Assembly: GCF_900156335.1 (NCBI RefSeq)
Contig: NZ_FTMZ01000005.1
Location: forward strand, 124,001-188,000
DNA: 64,000 bases
From: Sphaerotilus natans
GTDB taxonomy: Bacteria > Pseudomonadota > Gammaproteobacteria > Burkholderiales > Burkholderiaceae_C
Reading direction: 5' to 3'
This document shows, piece after piece, positions 48,727-57,646 of the stretch. Numbering within the stretch: position 1 is the stretch's first letter; every line of letters starts with the position of its first letter. The translations under genes and the position numbers were made by a program. The notes below the pieces were generated by a model. That model made no database searches and was not told the origin of the DNA. It saw only the letters and a list, made by a program, of their open reading frames with translations.

Positions 48727-51700
48727 ATGACCTCCGACGCTCCCGAGAACACCCGCCCGCACCGCCCTCACCCGCTGCTGCGTGCCGCCGCGATCGCCCT
48801 GGCCAGCGTGCTGCTGCTGTGGCTGCTGCTCTGGCTGGCGCTGCCGCCGCTGCTGAAGTCGCTGATCGAGACGCAGGCCAGCCAGGCGCTGGGGCGGCCG
48901 GTCACGCTCGAGCGCGTCAGCGTGCGGCCCTGGGCGATGGACCTGGCCATCGAGCGGCTGCGCATCGGCGCCGCGCCCGGCGCGGCCGAGACCGAGCCGC
49001 TGCTGGAGGTTGCGCGGCTGCGCGCCGACCTCGACGCGGCCTCGCTGTGGCGGCTCGCGCCGGTGGTGGCGGCGCTGGAGATCGACGCGCCGGCCCTGCG
49101 CCTGACCCGTACCGCCGAGGGCCATTACGACATCGACGACCTGATCGCCCGGCTGAGCGCGCCCTCGCCCGCTCCGACGCCCGACAGCGGCCCGGCGCGC
49201 TTCGCGCTGCACAACCTGCGCCTGAGCGGCGGCTCGGTGCGCTTCGACGATCGTCCGACCGGCCAGATCCACCAGCTCGACGGGCTGACGCTGACGCTGC
49301 CCTTCCTGTCGACGCTGCCCTCGCAGGTCGAGATCGAGGTGGCGCCGCGGCTGGCCTTCACGCTCGATGGCGCGGCCTTCGACAGCCAGGCGCAGGGCCG
49401 GCCCTTCGCGCCGCGCCGCACCACGCAGGCCAGCTTCACGCTGCCGCAGCTCGATCTGGCGCCGTGGCTGGGCCACTGGCCGGCGGCGCTGCCGGTCCGG
49501 CTGCTGCGCGGGCGCATCGGCACCACGCTGAAGCTCGACTTCGACGCACCCGCCGGCGCCGCGCCGGTGGTGCGCCTGAGCGGCCGGGTGCAGGCGCAGG
49601 AGCTGGCCTTCTCCGACCGCGACGGCCAGCCGCTGCTGGGCTGGAACGACCTCGACATCGCGCTGCGCGACGTGCAGCCGCTGGCGCGGCGCCTGGCCTT
49701 CGGCGCGATCGTGCTCGACGGGCTAACGCTCGATCTGGCACGCGACGCGCAGGGGCGGCTGAACCTTGCCCGGCTGGCCGCGCCGACGCCCGCGGCACCC
49801 ACGACAGCCGCCGCCTCGTCCCCGCCGGCGACCCCGGACGCGCCGGCCTGGCAGGTCAGCGTCGAGGCGCTGGCGCTGCAGAACACCCGCATCGGCTGGC
49901 AGGACGCGACGACGCAGCCGGCCGCGCACCTGGCGCTGGAGCACCTCACGCTCGACACCGGCGCGCTGGCCTGGCCGATGACGCAGCCCGCGCGGCTGAA
50001 GCTGGCGGCGGCGCTGGCCGCGCCGGCCCGAGGCACGCTGGGCGTCGAGGGCCAGGCCGATGCGGCATCGGCCGATCTGGCGCTCACGATCGACGCGCTC
50101 GGGCTGGAGGCCTTCGCACCCTATCTGCGCGCGGTGCTGAAGCCGCGCCTCGATGGCCGGCTAGCGGCGCAGGCGCGGCTGCGCTGGCAGGCCGGCGACA
50201 CGCCGGCGCTGAGCGTCGAGCTCGAACGTGGCGAGCTGGCAGCGCTGAAGCTGAGCACGCCCGATGCCCCCGCCGCCACGCCACCGCTGGCGGCGCTGGA
50301 GCGCCTGGAGATCGAGGCCGGCAAGATCGACCTGAACGCCCGCCAGGTCGAGCTCGGCCGGCTGCGGCTGCTGCAGCCGAGCACCCGGCTGGAGCGCGAC
50401 GCGCAGGGGCGCCTGAATCTGGCCGACTGGCTGGTGGCGTCGCCCGCGGCGCCGGCCACCCCGCCCCACTCCGCGCCGGACACGCCCGGCTGGTCGCTGC
50501 GGCTCGGCGCGCTGCAGCTCGAGAACGGCCGCCTGGGCTGGCGGGATCTGCAGCCCGAAGACGATGTCGCGCTCGAGGTCGAGCGGCTGCAACTGGCGCT
50601 GCAGGACCTGCAGTGGCGCGGCGACCGGCTGGCCGCGCCGTTGCGCTGGCAGCTCGCCGCCGACCTGCGCGGCGAGGGCAGCACCCGCCGCGCCGGTCCG
50701 AGCGCACCGGCGATCGACGCGCGCGGCCAGCTCGCGCTGGAACCGCTGGCGCTGTCGGCGCGGCTGAAGCTGCAGGCGCTGCCGCTGCACCTGCTCGCGC
50801 CCTACGCGCCGCTGATGCCCGGCGTCGAGCTGGTGCGCGCGCGGCTGGGCTGGGAGGGCGACCTGACGCTGCGCCAGCCCGCCGCCGGCCTGCAGCTCGC
50901 GCTGCGCGGCGACGGCCGACTGGCCGACCTGCAGCTGCACACCCGGCAGCGTGGCGGCAGCGGCGAAGGCGACGACGGCGCCGAGCTGCTGAGCTGGCAG
51001 ACGCTGTCGCTGCAGGGCCTGGATGTGGCGCTGCAGCCGGGCGCCCGCCCGCAGGTCCGTCTGCGCGAGACCGCGCTCGACGGCCTGTTCGCGCGGCTGA
51101 TGATCACGCCGGAGGGCCGCTTCAACCTGCGCGATGCCGGCGAGCGGCCGGTCGCCGTCACATCCGCCCCAGCAGCGGCATCAGCGGCGGCATCAGCGGT
51201 GGCCCCGGCGGTGAGCGCACCGGCCGAGCTGCCGATCGACCTCGACATCGGCCCGACCCGGCTGAGCCGCGCGCGCATCGACTTCGAGGACCGCTTCATC
51301 CGCCCGAACTACAGCGCCGACCTCGACGAGCTGCACGGCCAGCTCGGGGCCTGGCGCAGCGGCTCGCGCGAGATGGCCACGCTGACGCTGGCCGGCAAGG
51401 TCGCGCGCACCGGCGACCTGTCGGTGTCGGGGCGGCTGCAGCCGCTGGCCAGCCCGCCCGCGCTCGACATCCAGGCGCGCGCCAGCGACATCGAGCTGGC
51501 GCCGCTGTCACCCTATTCCGGCAAGTACGCGGGCTACGGCATCGAGCGCGGCAAGCTGTCGATGGACGTGGCCTACCGCATCGACGAGCGCGGCCGGCTG
51601 GACGCGACGAACCGGCTGGTGCTCAAGCAGCTCACCTTCGGCGAGGCGGTCGACAGCCCCGACGCGACGAAGCTGCCGGTGCGGCTGGCGGTGGCGCTGC

Positions 51701-52398
51701 TGAGCGACCGCCACGGCGTCATCGACCTGGATCTGCCGATCGGCGGCTCGCTGAACGATCCGCAGTTCAGCGTCTTCGGCCTGGTGCTCAAGGTCATCGG
51801 CAATGTGCTGAGCAAGGCGCTGACCGCGCCGTTCGCGCTGCTGTCGGGCAGCAGCAGCGAGGACCTGAGCCGGGTGGCCTTCCTGCCCGGGCTGGCGCAG
51901 CTGCAGCCCGACGCGCCGGCGCTGCTCGACCGCGTCGCGCGCGCACTGGCGGACCGGCCAGCCTTGACGGTGACGCTGGCCGGCGAGGTCGACCGCGAGA
52001 CCGAGCGCGCCGCCTGGCAGGCCGCGGCGCTGGAGCGCCGGCTGCAGGCACTGCACCGGCGCGAGCTGGCCCGCGCCGGCGCGCGCGCCGATCTCGCCGA
52101 CGAGACCGCCCGCGCGATGACCGACACCGAGCGCCAGCGCCTGCTCGCGCTGCTGGTGACGCAGCGGCTCAAGGGCGGCGTGCCCGCCGGCAGCTCGGCC
52201 ACCGCCGCGTTGGCCGCGGCCGAGCCGGTCGACGATGAGGACTGGCGCGAGCTGGCCACCGCGCGCGCCGAGGCGGTGCGCGACGCGCTGCGCGAGCGCG
52301 GCCTGGCCAACGAGCGCGTCTTCGTCGCGGCGCCGAAGCTGCTGGCCGGACAGTCCGGCTGGATGCCGCAGGTCGGCATGACGCTGTCGGCGCCCTGA
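48727..52398 (+). CDS. DUF748/AsmA-like giant envelope protein
   Basis: A 1223-residue protein anchored by one N-terminal membrane helix (IALASVLLLWLLLWLALPPL) with a long periplasmic beta-rich body. It begins like AsmA/DUF748 proteins (GRPVTLERVSVRPWAMDLAI) and repeats short blocks such as LDLARDAQGRLNLARL and LERDAQGRLNLADWL. The DUF748 end is NDPQFSVFGLVLKVIGNVLS with LTAPFALLSGSS, followed by an OmpA-like segment (LTVTLAGEVDRETERAAW). AsmA-like proteins are thought to bridge the envelope for phospholipid transport; that role is inferred here. Divergent from the thi operon. Confidence 0.87.
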   Translation: MTSDAPENTRPHRPHPLLRAAAIALASVLLLWLLLWLALPPLLKSLIETQASQALGRPVTLERVSVRPWAMDLAIERLRIGAAPGAAETEPLLEVARLRADLDAASLWRLAPVVAALEIDAPALRLTRTAEGHYDIDDLIARLSAPSPAPTPDSGPARFALHNLRLSGGSVRFDDRPTGQIHQLDGLTLTLPFLSTLPSQVEIEVAPRLAFTLDGAAFDSQAQGRPFAPRRTTQASFTLPQLDLAPWLGHWPAALPVRLLRGRIGTTLKLDFDAPAGAAPVVRLSGRVQAQELAFSDRDGQPLLGWNDLDIALRDVQPLARRLAFGAIVLDGLTLDLARDAQGRLNLARLAAPTPAAPTTAAASSPPATPDAPAWQVSVEALALQNTRIGWQDATTQPAAHLALEHLTLDTGALAWPMTQPARLKLAAALAAPARGTLGVEGQADAASADLALTIDALGLEAFAPYLRAVLKPRLDGRLAAQARLRWQAGDTPALSVELERGELAALKLSTPDAPAATPPLAALERLEIEAGKIDLNARQVELGRLRLLQPSTRLERDAQGRLNLADWLVASPAAPATPPHSAPDTPGWSLRLGALQLENGRLGWRDLQPEDDVALEVERLQLALQDLQWRGDRLAAPLRWQLAADLRGEGSTRRAGPSAPAIDARGQLALEPLALSARLKLQALPLHLLAPYAPLMPGVELVRARLGWEGDLTLRQPAAGLQLALRGDGRLADLQLHTRQRGGSGEGDDGAELLSWQTLSLQGLDVALQPGARPQVRLRETALDGLFARLMITPEGRFNLRDAGERPVAVTSAPAAASAAASAVAPAVSAPAELPIDLDIGPTRLSRARIDFEDRFIRPNYSADLDELHGQLGAWRSGSREMATLTLAGKVARTGDLSVSGRLQPLASPPALDIQARASDIELAPLSPYSGKYAGYGIERGKLSMDVAYRIDERGRLDATNRLVLKQLTFGEAVDSPDATKLPVRLAVALLSDRHGVIDLDLPIGGSLNDPQFSVFGLVLKVIGNVLSKALTAPFALLSGSSSEDLSRVAFLPGLAQLQPDAPALLDRVARALADRPALTVTLAGEVDRETERAAWQAAALERRLQALHRRELARAGARADLADETARAMTDTERQRLLALLVTQRLKGGVPAGSSATAALAAAEPVDDEDWRELATARAEAVRDALRERGLANERVFVAAPKLLAGQSGWMPQVGMTLSAP

Positions 52399-52423
52399 GA
52401 ACACCGCCAGCGGGCGGCTCCGC

Positions 52424-53566
52424 TCAGCCGCGCAGACGTCGCCCCAGCCCCTTCAGGAAAGCCACCGGCGCCAGCTTCGAGTGCAGGTTCCAGACCGACA
52501 GGCGCCGGGTCTGCAGGCAGTCGTCGTACCAGGACATCGCCGAGGCCGGTGCCCCGTCGGGCTCGCGCAGATTCACCAGCCGGCTCTCGGTCGCGGTGGT
52601 GGCGAAGCCGTGCTGCAGCGCCTCGAGCAGCAGCAGCAGGCTGGGCGTGTGCGCGGCGCGGGCCGGGTCGAAGCAGGCGTGGCGCTCGATCCAGAGGTGG
52701 CCGCTGCGCAGCCGCAGCAGCCCGGCCACCTCGCCCTGCTCGACGCTGCCCAGCAGCCAGACCGCCGCGTCGCCGTCGGCTGCCAGGCGCGGCAGCCATT
52801 CGCGGTAGAAGGCGACCCGGCGCTCGTCACCGCCGATCGTCACGCCGCCGCCCTGCTCGCGCAGCCCGGCCTCGAGCGCGAGATAGCGGTCGAAGGCGGC
52901 CAGGATGTCCTGCGGCGTGTCGGCCACCGCCACGCACAGCCCCGGCATGGCCGCGGCCAGCTGCTGGCGCGCCTGCAGCCGCTGCTCGCGCAGGGCCTCC
53001 GGCCGGCGCGACAGATGGGCCGGCCAGGTGCCGGTCAGCGGCTGGAAGGTCGAGATCACGTCATCGCCCAGCTCGGCCTGGAAGCCCGGGCCCGGCTCGG
53101 CCAGCTCGCGCAGCGGCCAGCTGCCGGGGTCGAGCTCGCGCAGGTCCAGCACCTGCCAGTCGGCCCGGGTCGCCTGCAGATGGCGCCACAGCGCCGCCCA
53201 GACCGCATCGGCATCCTCCAGCGCGAGCACGCCCGGGCGATCGCCCTCCAGGATGCCGATCTGGCGCAGCACCTTCAACGTCATGCCGTAGTGGCGCTCG
53301 CTGGTGCGCAGCAGCGGCAGCACGCCGATCAGGCGCTCGTCGTCGGCGCGCACCGTCATCACATGCAGCTCGTCGCCGGCGCCGAGCAGGTGGCGCGCGG
53401 CCAGCTGCACATGGCGCCAGCGCACGAAGGGCCCGCCGTGCACCGCCCGGCGCTCGAGCGCTTCCCAGTCGGTGCGCAGCGCGCTCAGGCCGTCGGCATC
53501 ACGCACGACGCTGACGCTCGGTTCGATGGCGGTGGACAGCAGCGGAGCGGGGGCGGAGACGTTCAT
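52424..53566 (-). CDS. GNAT-type (BioF2-like) acyltransferase family protein
   Basis: A 380-residue cytosolic protein with a two-part GNAT-like layout typical of BioF2/FemAB-like acetyltransferases. It has DWEALERRAVHGGPFVRWRH at the start, GVLPLLRTSERHYG in the first fold, and WLLGSVEQGEVAGLLRLRSG then LWIERHACFDPARAAHTPSL in the second. The ATG at 53566 overlaps the MFS-acyltransferase stop by 4 nt, linking it to lipid or envelope modification. The acceptor is unknown. Confidence 0.78.
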   Translation of the reverse strand: MNVSAPAPLLSTAIEPSVSVVRDADGLSALRTDWEALERRAVHGGPFVRWRHVQLAARHLLGAGDELHVMTVRADDERLIGVLPLLRTSERHYGMTLKVLRQIGILEGDRPGVLALEDADAVWAALWRHLQATRADWQVLDLRELDPGSWPLRELAEPGPGFQAELGDDVISTFQPLTGTWPAHLSRRPEALREQRLQARQQLAAAMPGLCVAVADTPQDILAAFDRYLALEAGLREQGGGVTIGGDERRVAFYREWLPRLAADGDAAVWLLGSVEQGEVAGLLRLRSGHLWIERHACFDPARAAHTPSLLLLLEALQHGFATTATESRLVNLREPDGAPASAMSWYDDCLQTRRLSVWNLHSKLAPVAFLKGLGRRLRG

Positions 53567-55515
53567 GGGGTCGATGTTCTGGAAAGGGAATGAGTGTCGA
53601 GCAGCTGCTGCACCTGGTGCTGCAGGCCTTCCGGCGTGAGCCCGCGGGCGGGCATCGGCGCGGCCACCGCCACGCCGATGCGGCTGAACAAACCCCGGCG
53701 CAGCGGCCGGGCCAGCGCGCGGCCGCCCTCGATGCGAGAAAAGCTCGAGCCCCACAGGTCGAGCAGCGCCACCGGCACCACCGGCACCGGATCACGCTCG
53801 ATGATGCGGGCGATGCCGCCGCGGAAGGGCTGAAGCCGGCCGTCGCGGGTGATGCCGCCTTCGGGAAAGATGCCCAGCAGGTCACCGTCGGCCAGCACCT
53901 TCGACGCGGCCTCGAAGGCGCGCTGGTAGACCGCCGGATCCTCCTTCTGCGGCGCCACCGGAATCGCGCCGGCCAGCCGGAACAGCGCGCCCAGCACGGG
54001 CGTGGCGAAGATGCGGTGGTCCATCAGGAAGCGGATCGGCCGCGGGCTGGCCGCGGCCAGCACCAGCGCGTCGACGAAGCTCACATGGTTGGCGGCGATG
54101 ACCGCCGGCCCCTCGGCCGGAATGTGCTCGACACCGCTCACCCGCAGCCGGTAGACGACATGGGTCAGCACGAAGGCGACGAAGCGCAGCAGGTACTCCG
54201 GCACCAGCAGGAAGATGTAGCCCGCCACCAGCGCATTGGCCAGGCCGGTGGCCAGGAAGACCTCCGCGATGCTGAAGCCCGCCGACAGCATCGCGCCCGC
54301 CAGCAGGGAGCTGGCGATCATGAAGAGCGCGTTGAGGATGTTGTTGGCGGCGATGATGCGCGCACGGTGGCTCTTCGGGGCGCGCAGCTGGATCAGCGCG
54401 TACATCGGCACGCTGTAGAGCCCGGCCGACAGCGCCATCAGCGCCAGGTCGAGCATCACCCGCCAGTGCGCCGGCTGCGCCAGAAAAGCCGCCACGCCCC
54501 AGGGCGCGGCCGGCGCGGCCAGACCGCTGGAGGCGAAGTACAGGTCGACCGCGAACACCGTCATGCCGATCGCGCCCAGCGGCACCAGGCCGATCTCGAC
54601 CTGGCGGCGCGACAGCACCTCGCACAGCAGCGAGCCCGCGCCGATGCCCACCGAGAACACCACCAGCAGCAGCGAGGCCACCCGCTCGTCGCCGTGCAGC
54701 ACCTCCTTGGCGAAGGACGGGAACTGGCTCAGGAAGACCGCGCCAAAGAACCACATCCACGAGATGCCCAGCAGCGAGCGGAACACCACGAGGTGGCCAT
54801 GCGCCAGCTTCAGGTTGCGCCAGGTCTCGGTCAGCGGGTTCAGGTTGATGCGCAGGCCCGGGTCGGTCGCCGGCGTTGCCGGCACCTGGTGCGCGCTCAG
54901 CCGGCCCAGCAGCGCCAGCGCCACGCAGGCCACGGCCACCGCCGCCGGCCCCGTGCCGGGCAGGCCGATCAGCAGGCCGCCGGCGACATTGCCCAGCAGG
55001 ATGGCCACGAAGGTGCCCATCTCGACCATGCCGTTGCCGCCGGTGAGCTCGCGCTCGGACAGGTGCTGCGGCAGGTAGGCGAACTTGACCGGGCCGAACA
55101 GCGTCGAGTGCAGCCCCATCGCGAAGACGCAGGCCAGCAGCGTGACCACCCGCACCTGGTCGTCGGTCTGCACGAAGGCCCAGCCGGCCAGCGCCATGAT
55201 GCCGATCTCGAGCGACTTGACCCAGCGCATCAGCAGCGCCTTGTCGAGCTTGTCGGCCAGCTGCCCGGCGGTGGCCGAGAACAGCACGAAGGGCAGGATG
55301 AACAGCGCCCCGATCACCAGCCCGGCCAGCGAGGGCGGCAGCCAGGCCAGCTGCAGCTGGTAGGTCACCAGCACGGTCAGGGCGAACTTGAACAGGTTGT
55401 CGTTGGCCGCCCCCAGGAACTGGGTCCAGAAGAAGGGCGCGAAGCGGCGCTGGCCGAGCAGCGCGAACTGGCTCGGCTCGGCAGCAGGCGTTGACGGGGT
55501 GTCGATGGGCATCAT
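53563..55515 (-). CDS. MFS transporter fused to 1-acylglycerol-phosphate acyltransferase
   Basis: A 650-residue membrane protein. Residues about 20-420 form an MFS lysophospholipid transporter-like unit (FFWTQFLGAANDNLFKFALT, TLFGPVKFAYLPQHL). Residues about 435-630 form a PlsC-type acyltransferase with the NHxxxxD motif NHVSFVDAL and FPEGGITRDG. This resembles LplT joined to the acyltransferase part of Aas, but without the acyl-ACP synthetase domain. It probably flips and re-acylates lysophospholipids. Starts MMPIDTPS; either Met could be used. Confidence 0.88.
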   Translation of the reverse strand: MMPIDTPSTPAAEPSQFALLGQRRFAPFFWTQFLGAANDNLFKFALTVLVTYQLQLAWLPPSLAGLVIGALFILPFVLFSATAGQLADKLDKALLMRWVKSLEIGIMALAGWAFVQTDDQVRVVTLLACVFAMGLHSTLFGPVKFAYLPQHLSERELTGGNGMVEMGTFVAILLGNVAGGLLIGLPGTGPAAVAVACVALALLGRLSAHQVPATPATDPGLRINLNPLTETWRNLKLAHGHLVVFRSLLGISWMWFFGAVFLSQFPSFAKEVLHGDERVASLLLVVFSVGIGAGSLLCEVLSRRQVEIGLVPLGAIGMTVFAVDLYFASSGLAAPAAPWGVAAFLAQPAHWRVMLDLALMALSAGLYSVPMYALIQLRAPKSHRARIIAANNILNALFMIASSLLAGAMLSAGFSIAEVFLATGLANALVAGYIFLLVPEYLLRFVAFVLTHVVYRLRVSGVEHIPAEGPAVIAANHVSFVDALVLAAASPRPIRFLMDHRIFATPVLGALFRLAGAIPVAPQKEDPAVYQRAFEAASKVLADGDLLGIFPEGGITRDGRLQPFRGGIARIIERDPVPVVPVALLDLWGSSFSRIEGGRALARPLRRGLFSRIGVAVAAPMPARGLTPEGLQHQVQQLLDTHSLSRTSTP

Positions 55516-55615
55516 CGCGGTCAGGCTTCAGGCGCACGGCGGGTACCGTGCCGATGATCGCGGCAATCCGGAGAATCCCGCGCGCGGAAAGAACGGTTTT
55601 GCCGGTTCAGTTTTT

Positions 55616-55636
55616 CCGGATCCGATCAGGATCCGG
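55616..55636. repeat. Perfect palindrome CCGGATCC-N5-GGATCCGG
   Basis: An 8-bp perfect inverted repeat 25 nt beyond the DUF2145 stop, between that gene and the divergent-end MFS gene. No T run follows it on the strand transcribed toward it (minus strand gives A residues), so it is a poor intrinsic terminator; it could still block RNA decay or bind a protein. Confidence 0.5.
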
Positions 55637-55660
55637 CTGCGCAGACCTTCAGGGAGACCC

Positions 55661-56470
55661 TCAGGGAATGGTCTGCGCCGGGCCGGCCAGTCTCGCACTC
55701 TGCAGGAAGGCGAACACCGAGTCCACGGTCACCGTGTCGATGCGGTCGGCGAAGCGGCGAGCGCCGGGATGATCGTCGAAGGCGACATTGGCGGTGCCGA
55801 CGCGGGCGCCCAGGCGCTGGCCGGCGCTGAGGTTCAGCGTGGTCGGCTGGTAGCCCTTGAACTGCAGCCAGGCCTGGGCGCGGCTGCGGTCGCAGGCGCC
55901 GGGCTCCATCGCGCAGGCCAGCGTTTCCAGCGCCCACTGGTTGCTCTGCTGATAACGCTGCGCCCAGGGATAGGCCACCATGCTGTAGGGCTTGTGGTGC
56001 AGCACGGCCGCCCGGGCGTTGTCCTGCAGCATCGGCCGCAGCGCCTCCTGCACGGCCGGCGTCGGGATCATCAGACCGGCCTCGAAGGCGTGGAGATCGT
56101 CGCTGAAGAACTCGGCCAGCCCCTGCCGGTAGAGCGCGGATTCGGCCGTGCCGCATTGATTAAGCTTGTGGACCACGCGCCAGGCCTTGGCCGCATCGTC
56201 GCGGTAGACATAGCCGAGATGCGAGTAGCGCAGACCGTAGCGGTCGAGGTTCTGGCCGCGCCGGGCGATGACGACCAGCCGGGCGCCGCTGTCATCCAGC
56301 CAGCGCGCCGTCTTCACGGCCAGGTCGAGCGAGCGACGGATCTGGTCGACGCTCGGCGGCTTCTCGGTGCAGTTCTGGCCGGCCTGCGCGGGCCCCACGG
56401 CCATCGCGGTGAGCAGGGCCAGCGCCGCGGCGGCCACGGCCCGAGGCGTGGAGGTGTTCACGGCGTTCAT
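55661..56470 (-). CDS. DUF2145-like exported protein
   Basis: A 269-residue protein with a signal peptide (AVAAAALALLTAMAVGPAQA, cut before GQNC). The conserved part contains RRSLDLAVKTARWLDDSGAR, LDRYGLRYSHLGYVYRD and VVHKLNQCG, in keeping with DUF2145, an uncharacterised proteobacterial family with a pattern recalling papain-like or NlpC-like folds (Cys/His motifs). The ATG at 56470 overlaps the small protein gene upstream by 4 nt. Function unknown, probably periplasmic. Confidence 0.75.
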   Translation of the reverse strand: MNAVNTSTPRAVAAAALALLTAMAVGPAQAGQNCTEKPPSVDQIRRSLDLAVKTARWLDDSGARLVVIARRGQNLDRYGLRYSHLGYVYRDDAAKAWRVVHKLNQCGTAESALYRQGLAEFFSDDLHAFEAGLMIPTPAVQEALRPMLQDNARAAVLHHKPYSMVAYPWAQRYQQSNQWALETLACAMEPGACDRSRAQAWLQFKGYQPTTLNLSAGQRLGARVGTANVAFDDHPGARRFADRIDTVTVDSVFAFLQSARLAGPAQTIP

Positions 56471-56898
56471 CGCGTCATCCGTTCGTTGTGGATCAGCGAC
56501 TGGCCGATCTCGTTGGGCACGAAGCACAGCGCCTTGCCGGCAGCCGACAGGATCCAGCCAGCGCTCAGCGCGGTCACCACCACGGCGGTGCCGGCGGTGA
56601 CGGACACCGCCTCGGCTCCGGCTGCGCTCAGCGTCAGCACGACGCTGGCGCCGGTGGACGCCTGGGTCAGCACCCAGACCGTGCCGGCAGCGGCGACCTG
56701 CACGCTGGCCACCGTCAGCGTGGCGCCGGCCGAGAGCACCGCCGCGGCTGGCGCCGCCGAGATCGCCAGCGGCACGCCCAGCGAGAGCGCGGACAGGGCG
56801 CTGGCCTCGGAGCCGCCGCGGTGGGCGTGGGCCGCCATCGGCGCGACGGCGAGGGTGGCGGCGAGCAGGAGCGAGAGAACGGGGTTGTGCAGGGGCAT
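56467..56898 (-). CDS. Small exported hydrophobic protein, unknown
   Basis: A 143-residue Ala/Val/Ser-rich protein. A signal peptide (MPLHNPVLSLLLAATLAVAP to AHAHRGG) is followed by two hydrophobic beta-like or membrane stretches and a polar end (FVPNEIGQSLIHNERMTR). AGAGGTG lies well spaced before the ATG at 56898. It is coupled to the DUF2145 gene by ATGA, so the two act together. No family recognised. Confidence 0.72.
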   Translation of the reverse strand: MPLHNPVLSLLLAATLAVAPMAAHAHRGGSEASALSALSLGVPLAISAAPAAAVLSAGATLTVASVQVAAAGTVWVLTQASTGASVVLTLSAAGAEAVSVTAGTAVVVTALSAGWILSAAGKALCFVPNEIGQSLIHNERMTR

Positions 56899-56913
56899 GA
56901 GGTCACCTCTTGG

Positions 56914-56940
56914 GTGGGTGCCCGCCTTCGCGGGCATGAC
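56914..56940. repeat. REP-like palindrome, isolated copy
   Basis: GTGGGTGCCCGCCTTCGCGG followed by GCATGAC has the same layout as the thiO arms: GTGGGT, the palindrome GCCCGCCTTCGCGGGC and ATGAC, with compensating stem changes. It lies in the leader before the 143-residue protein gene. Confidence 0.8.
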
Positions 56941-56962
56941 GAAAGGGCGCAGTGGCTCGGTC

Positions 56963-56980
56963 GGGTCGGGTCGGGTCGGG
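56963..56980 (+). repeat. Tandem TCGGG repeat with G-quadruplex pattern
   Basis: GGGTCGGGTCGGGTCGGG: four G3 tracts with 2-nt loops, part of at least four tandem TCGGG units with decayed copies on both sides (GGCTCGG, TCAGG). It lies in the non-coding gap between the YiaAB gene and the next gene. Confidence 0.8.
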
Positions 56981-57013
56981 TCAGGTCGATCGGCTCGGGT
57001 GGGGTTGGGGGCG

Positions 57014-57499
57014 TCAGGCCTCGTCGCGGGCTTCGCGGCGGCCTTGCAGGCGGGCCTCGAGCACATCGGCCTCATGGGCATCGCGCAGCGTCTTGGCCAG
57101 CGTGAACACCGAGGAGATCAGGTAGAGCCAGCTCACCACCAGGTAGGCCTTCCAGACCGGCTGCACTTCCATGCGCCACAGACCCCAGGCCGTCAGCGCC
57201 ATCGCCAGGAAGAAGCCGCCCCAGACGACCCACTTCCAGCCCGGGGTGTCGCTGCGGCGCTTCTCGTTGTCGCGGATGAACTTCGACAGGCCGAAGGCCG
57301 AGGTCAGGCAGAACAGATAGCCCATGACCATGAAGGCGCGGTCCAGATCCTGCCCGGGCAGCCAGGCCAGCCCGGTGGCGCACAGCATCGCCGCCAGACC
57401 GAAGGAGATCCAGACCTGGGCACGCCAGGCGCGGGTGTCGCGGCGCACGACCGGCGCAGGCATCGAGACCGAGAACGGGGAAGAGGCATCGGAAGACAT
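57014..57499 (-). CDS. YiaAB two-helix domain inner-membrane protein
   Basis: A 161-residue protein with four membrane helices arranged as two pairs. Pair one is WISFGLAAMLCATGLAWLPG with MVMGYLFCLTSAFGLSKFIRD; pair two is GGFFLAMALTAWGLW with YLVVSWLYLISSVFTLAKTL ending RDAHEAD. This is the double two-helix pattern of YiaA/YiaB. Function unknown. Divergent from the XRE regulator, which may control it; upstream of two small exported protein genes on the same strand. Confidence 0.82.
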   Translation of the reverse strand: MSSDASSPFSVSMPAPVVRRDTRAWRAQVWISFGLAAMLCATGLAWLPGQDLDRAFMVMGYLFCLTSAFGLSKFIRDNEKRRSDTPGWKWVVWGGFFLAMALTAWGLWRMEVQPVWKAYLVVSWLYLISSVFTLAKTLRDAHEADVLEARLQGRREARDEA

Positions 57500-57604
57500 G
57501 GCGTGTGACCTTTCGGCGGAGAGTTGCGAGGCACGGGACGGATGTTCCGCGCGCGCCCTCCGCGGTGCAACAAGACGCCACGCAATATCAAATCACGCCC
57601 AGAC

Positions 57605-57625
57605 AAGTATCATCAGACGATACTT
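57605..57625. promoter_or_regulatory. Candidate XRE operator palindrome
   Basis: AAGTATC-N7-GATACTT is a perfect 7-bp inverted repeat in an AT-rich patch 22 nt upstream of the XRE gene start, in the region divergent from the YiaAB gene. Size and spacing suit an HTH dimer, so autoregulation is likely. Confidence 0.6.
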
Positions 57626-57646
57626 TTTAGATCTCACCCTCGCTCC

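Noticed and set aside
48642-52238. Alternative plus-strand frame over the DUF748 gene
   Set aside because: Composition is Arg/Ala/Pro-rich without recognisable motifs, whereas the frame from 48727 has a membrane anchor and DUF748 features.
55616-55636. Palindrome as intrinsic terminator of the DUF2145 gene
   Set aside because: On the transcribed strand the stem is followed by A residues, not T, so it lacks the required tract.
56899-57081. Longer start for the 143-residue exported protein
   Set aside because: The extension would translate the REP-like element and the TCGGG repeat, hide the signal peptide and overlap the YiaAB gene; the ATG at 56898 has a good ribosome-binding site.
55388-57508. 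Long plus-strand frame opposite the DUF2145, small exported protein and YiaAB genes
   Set aside because: No start context, no domain, and the three minus-strand genes have signal peptides, ribosome-binding sites and coupled stops.
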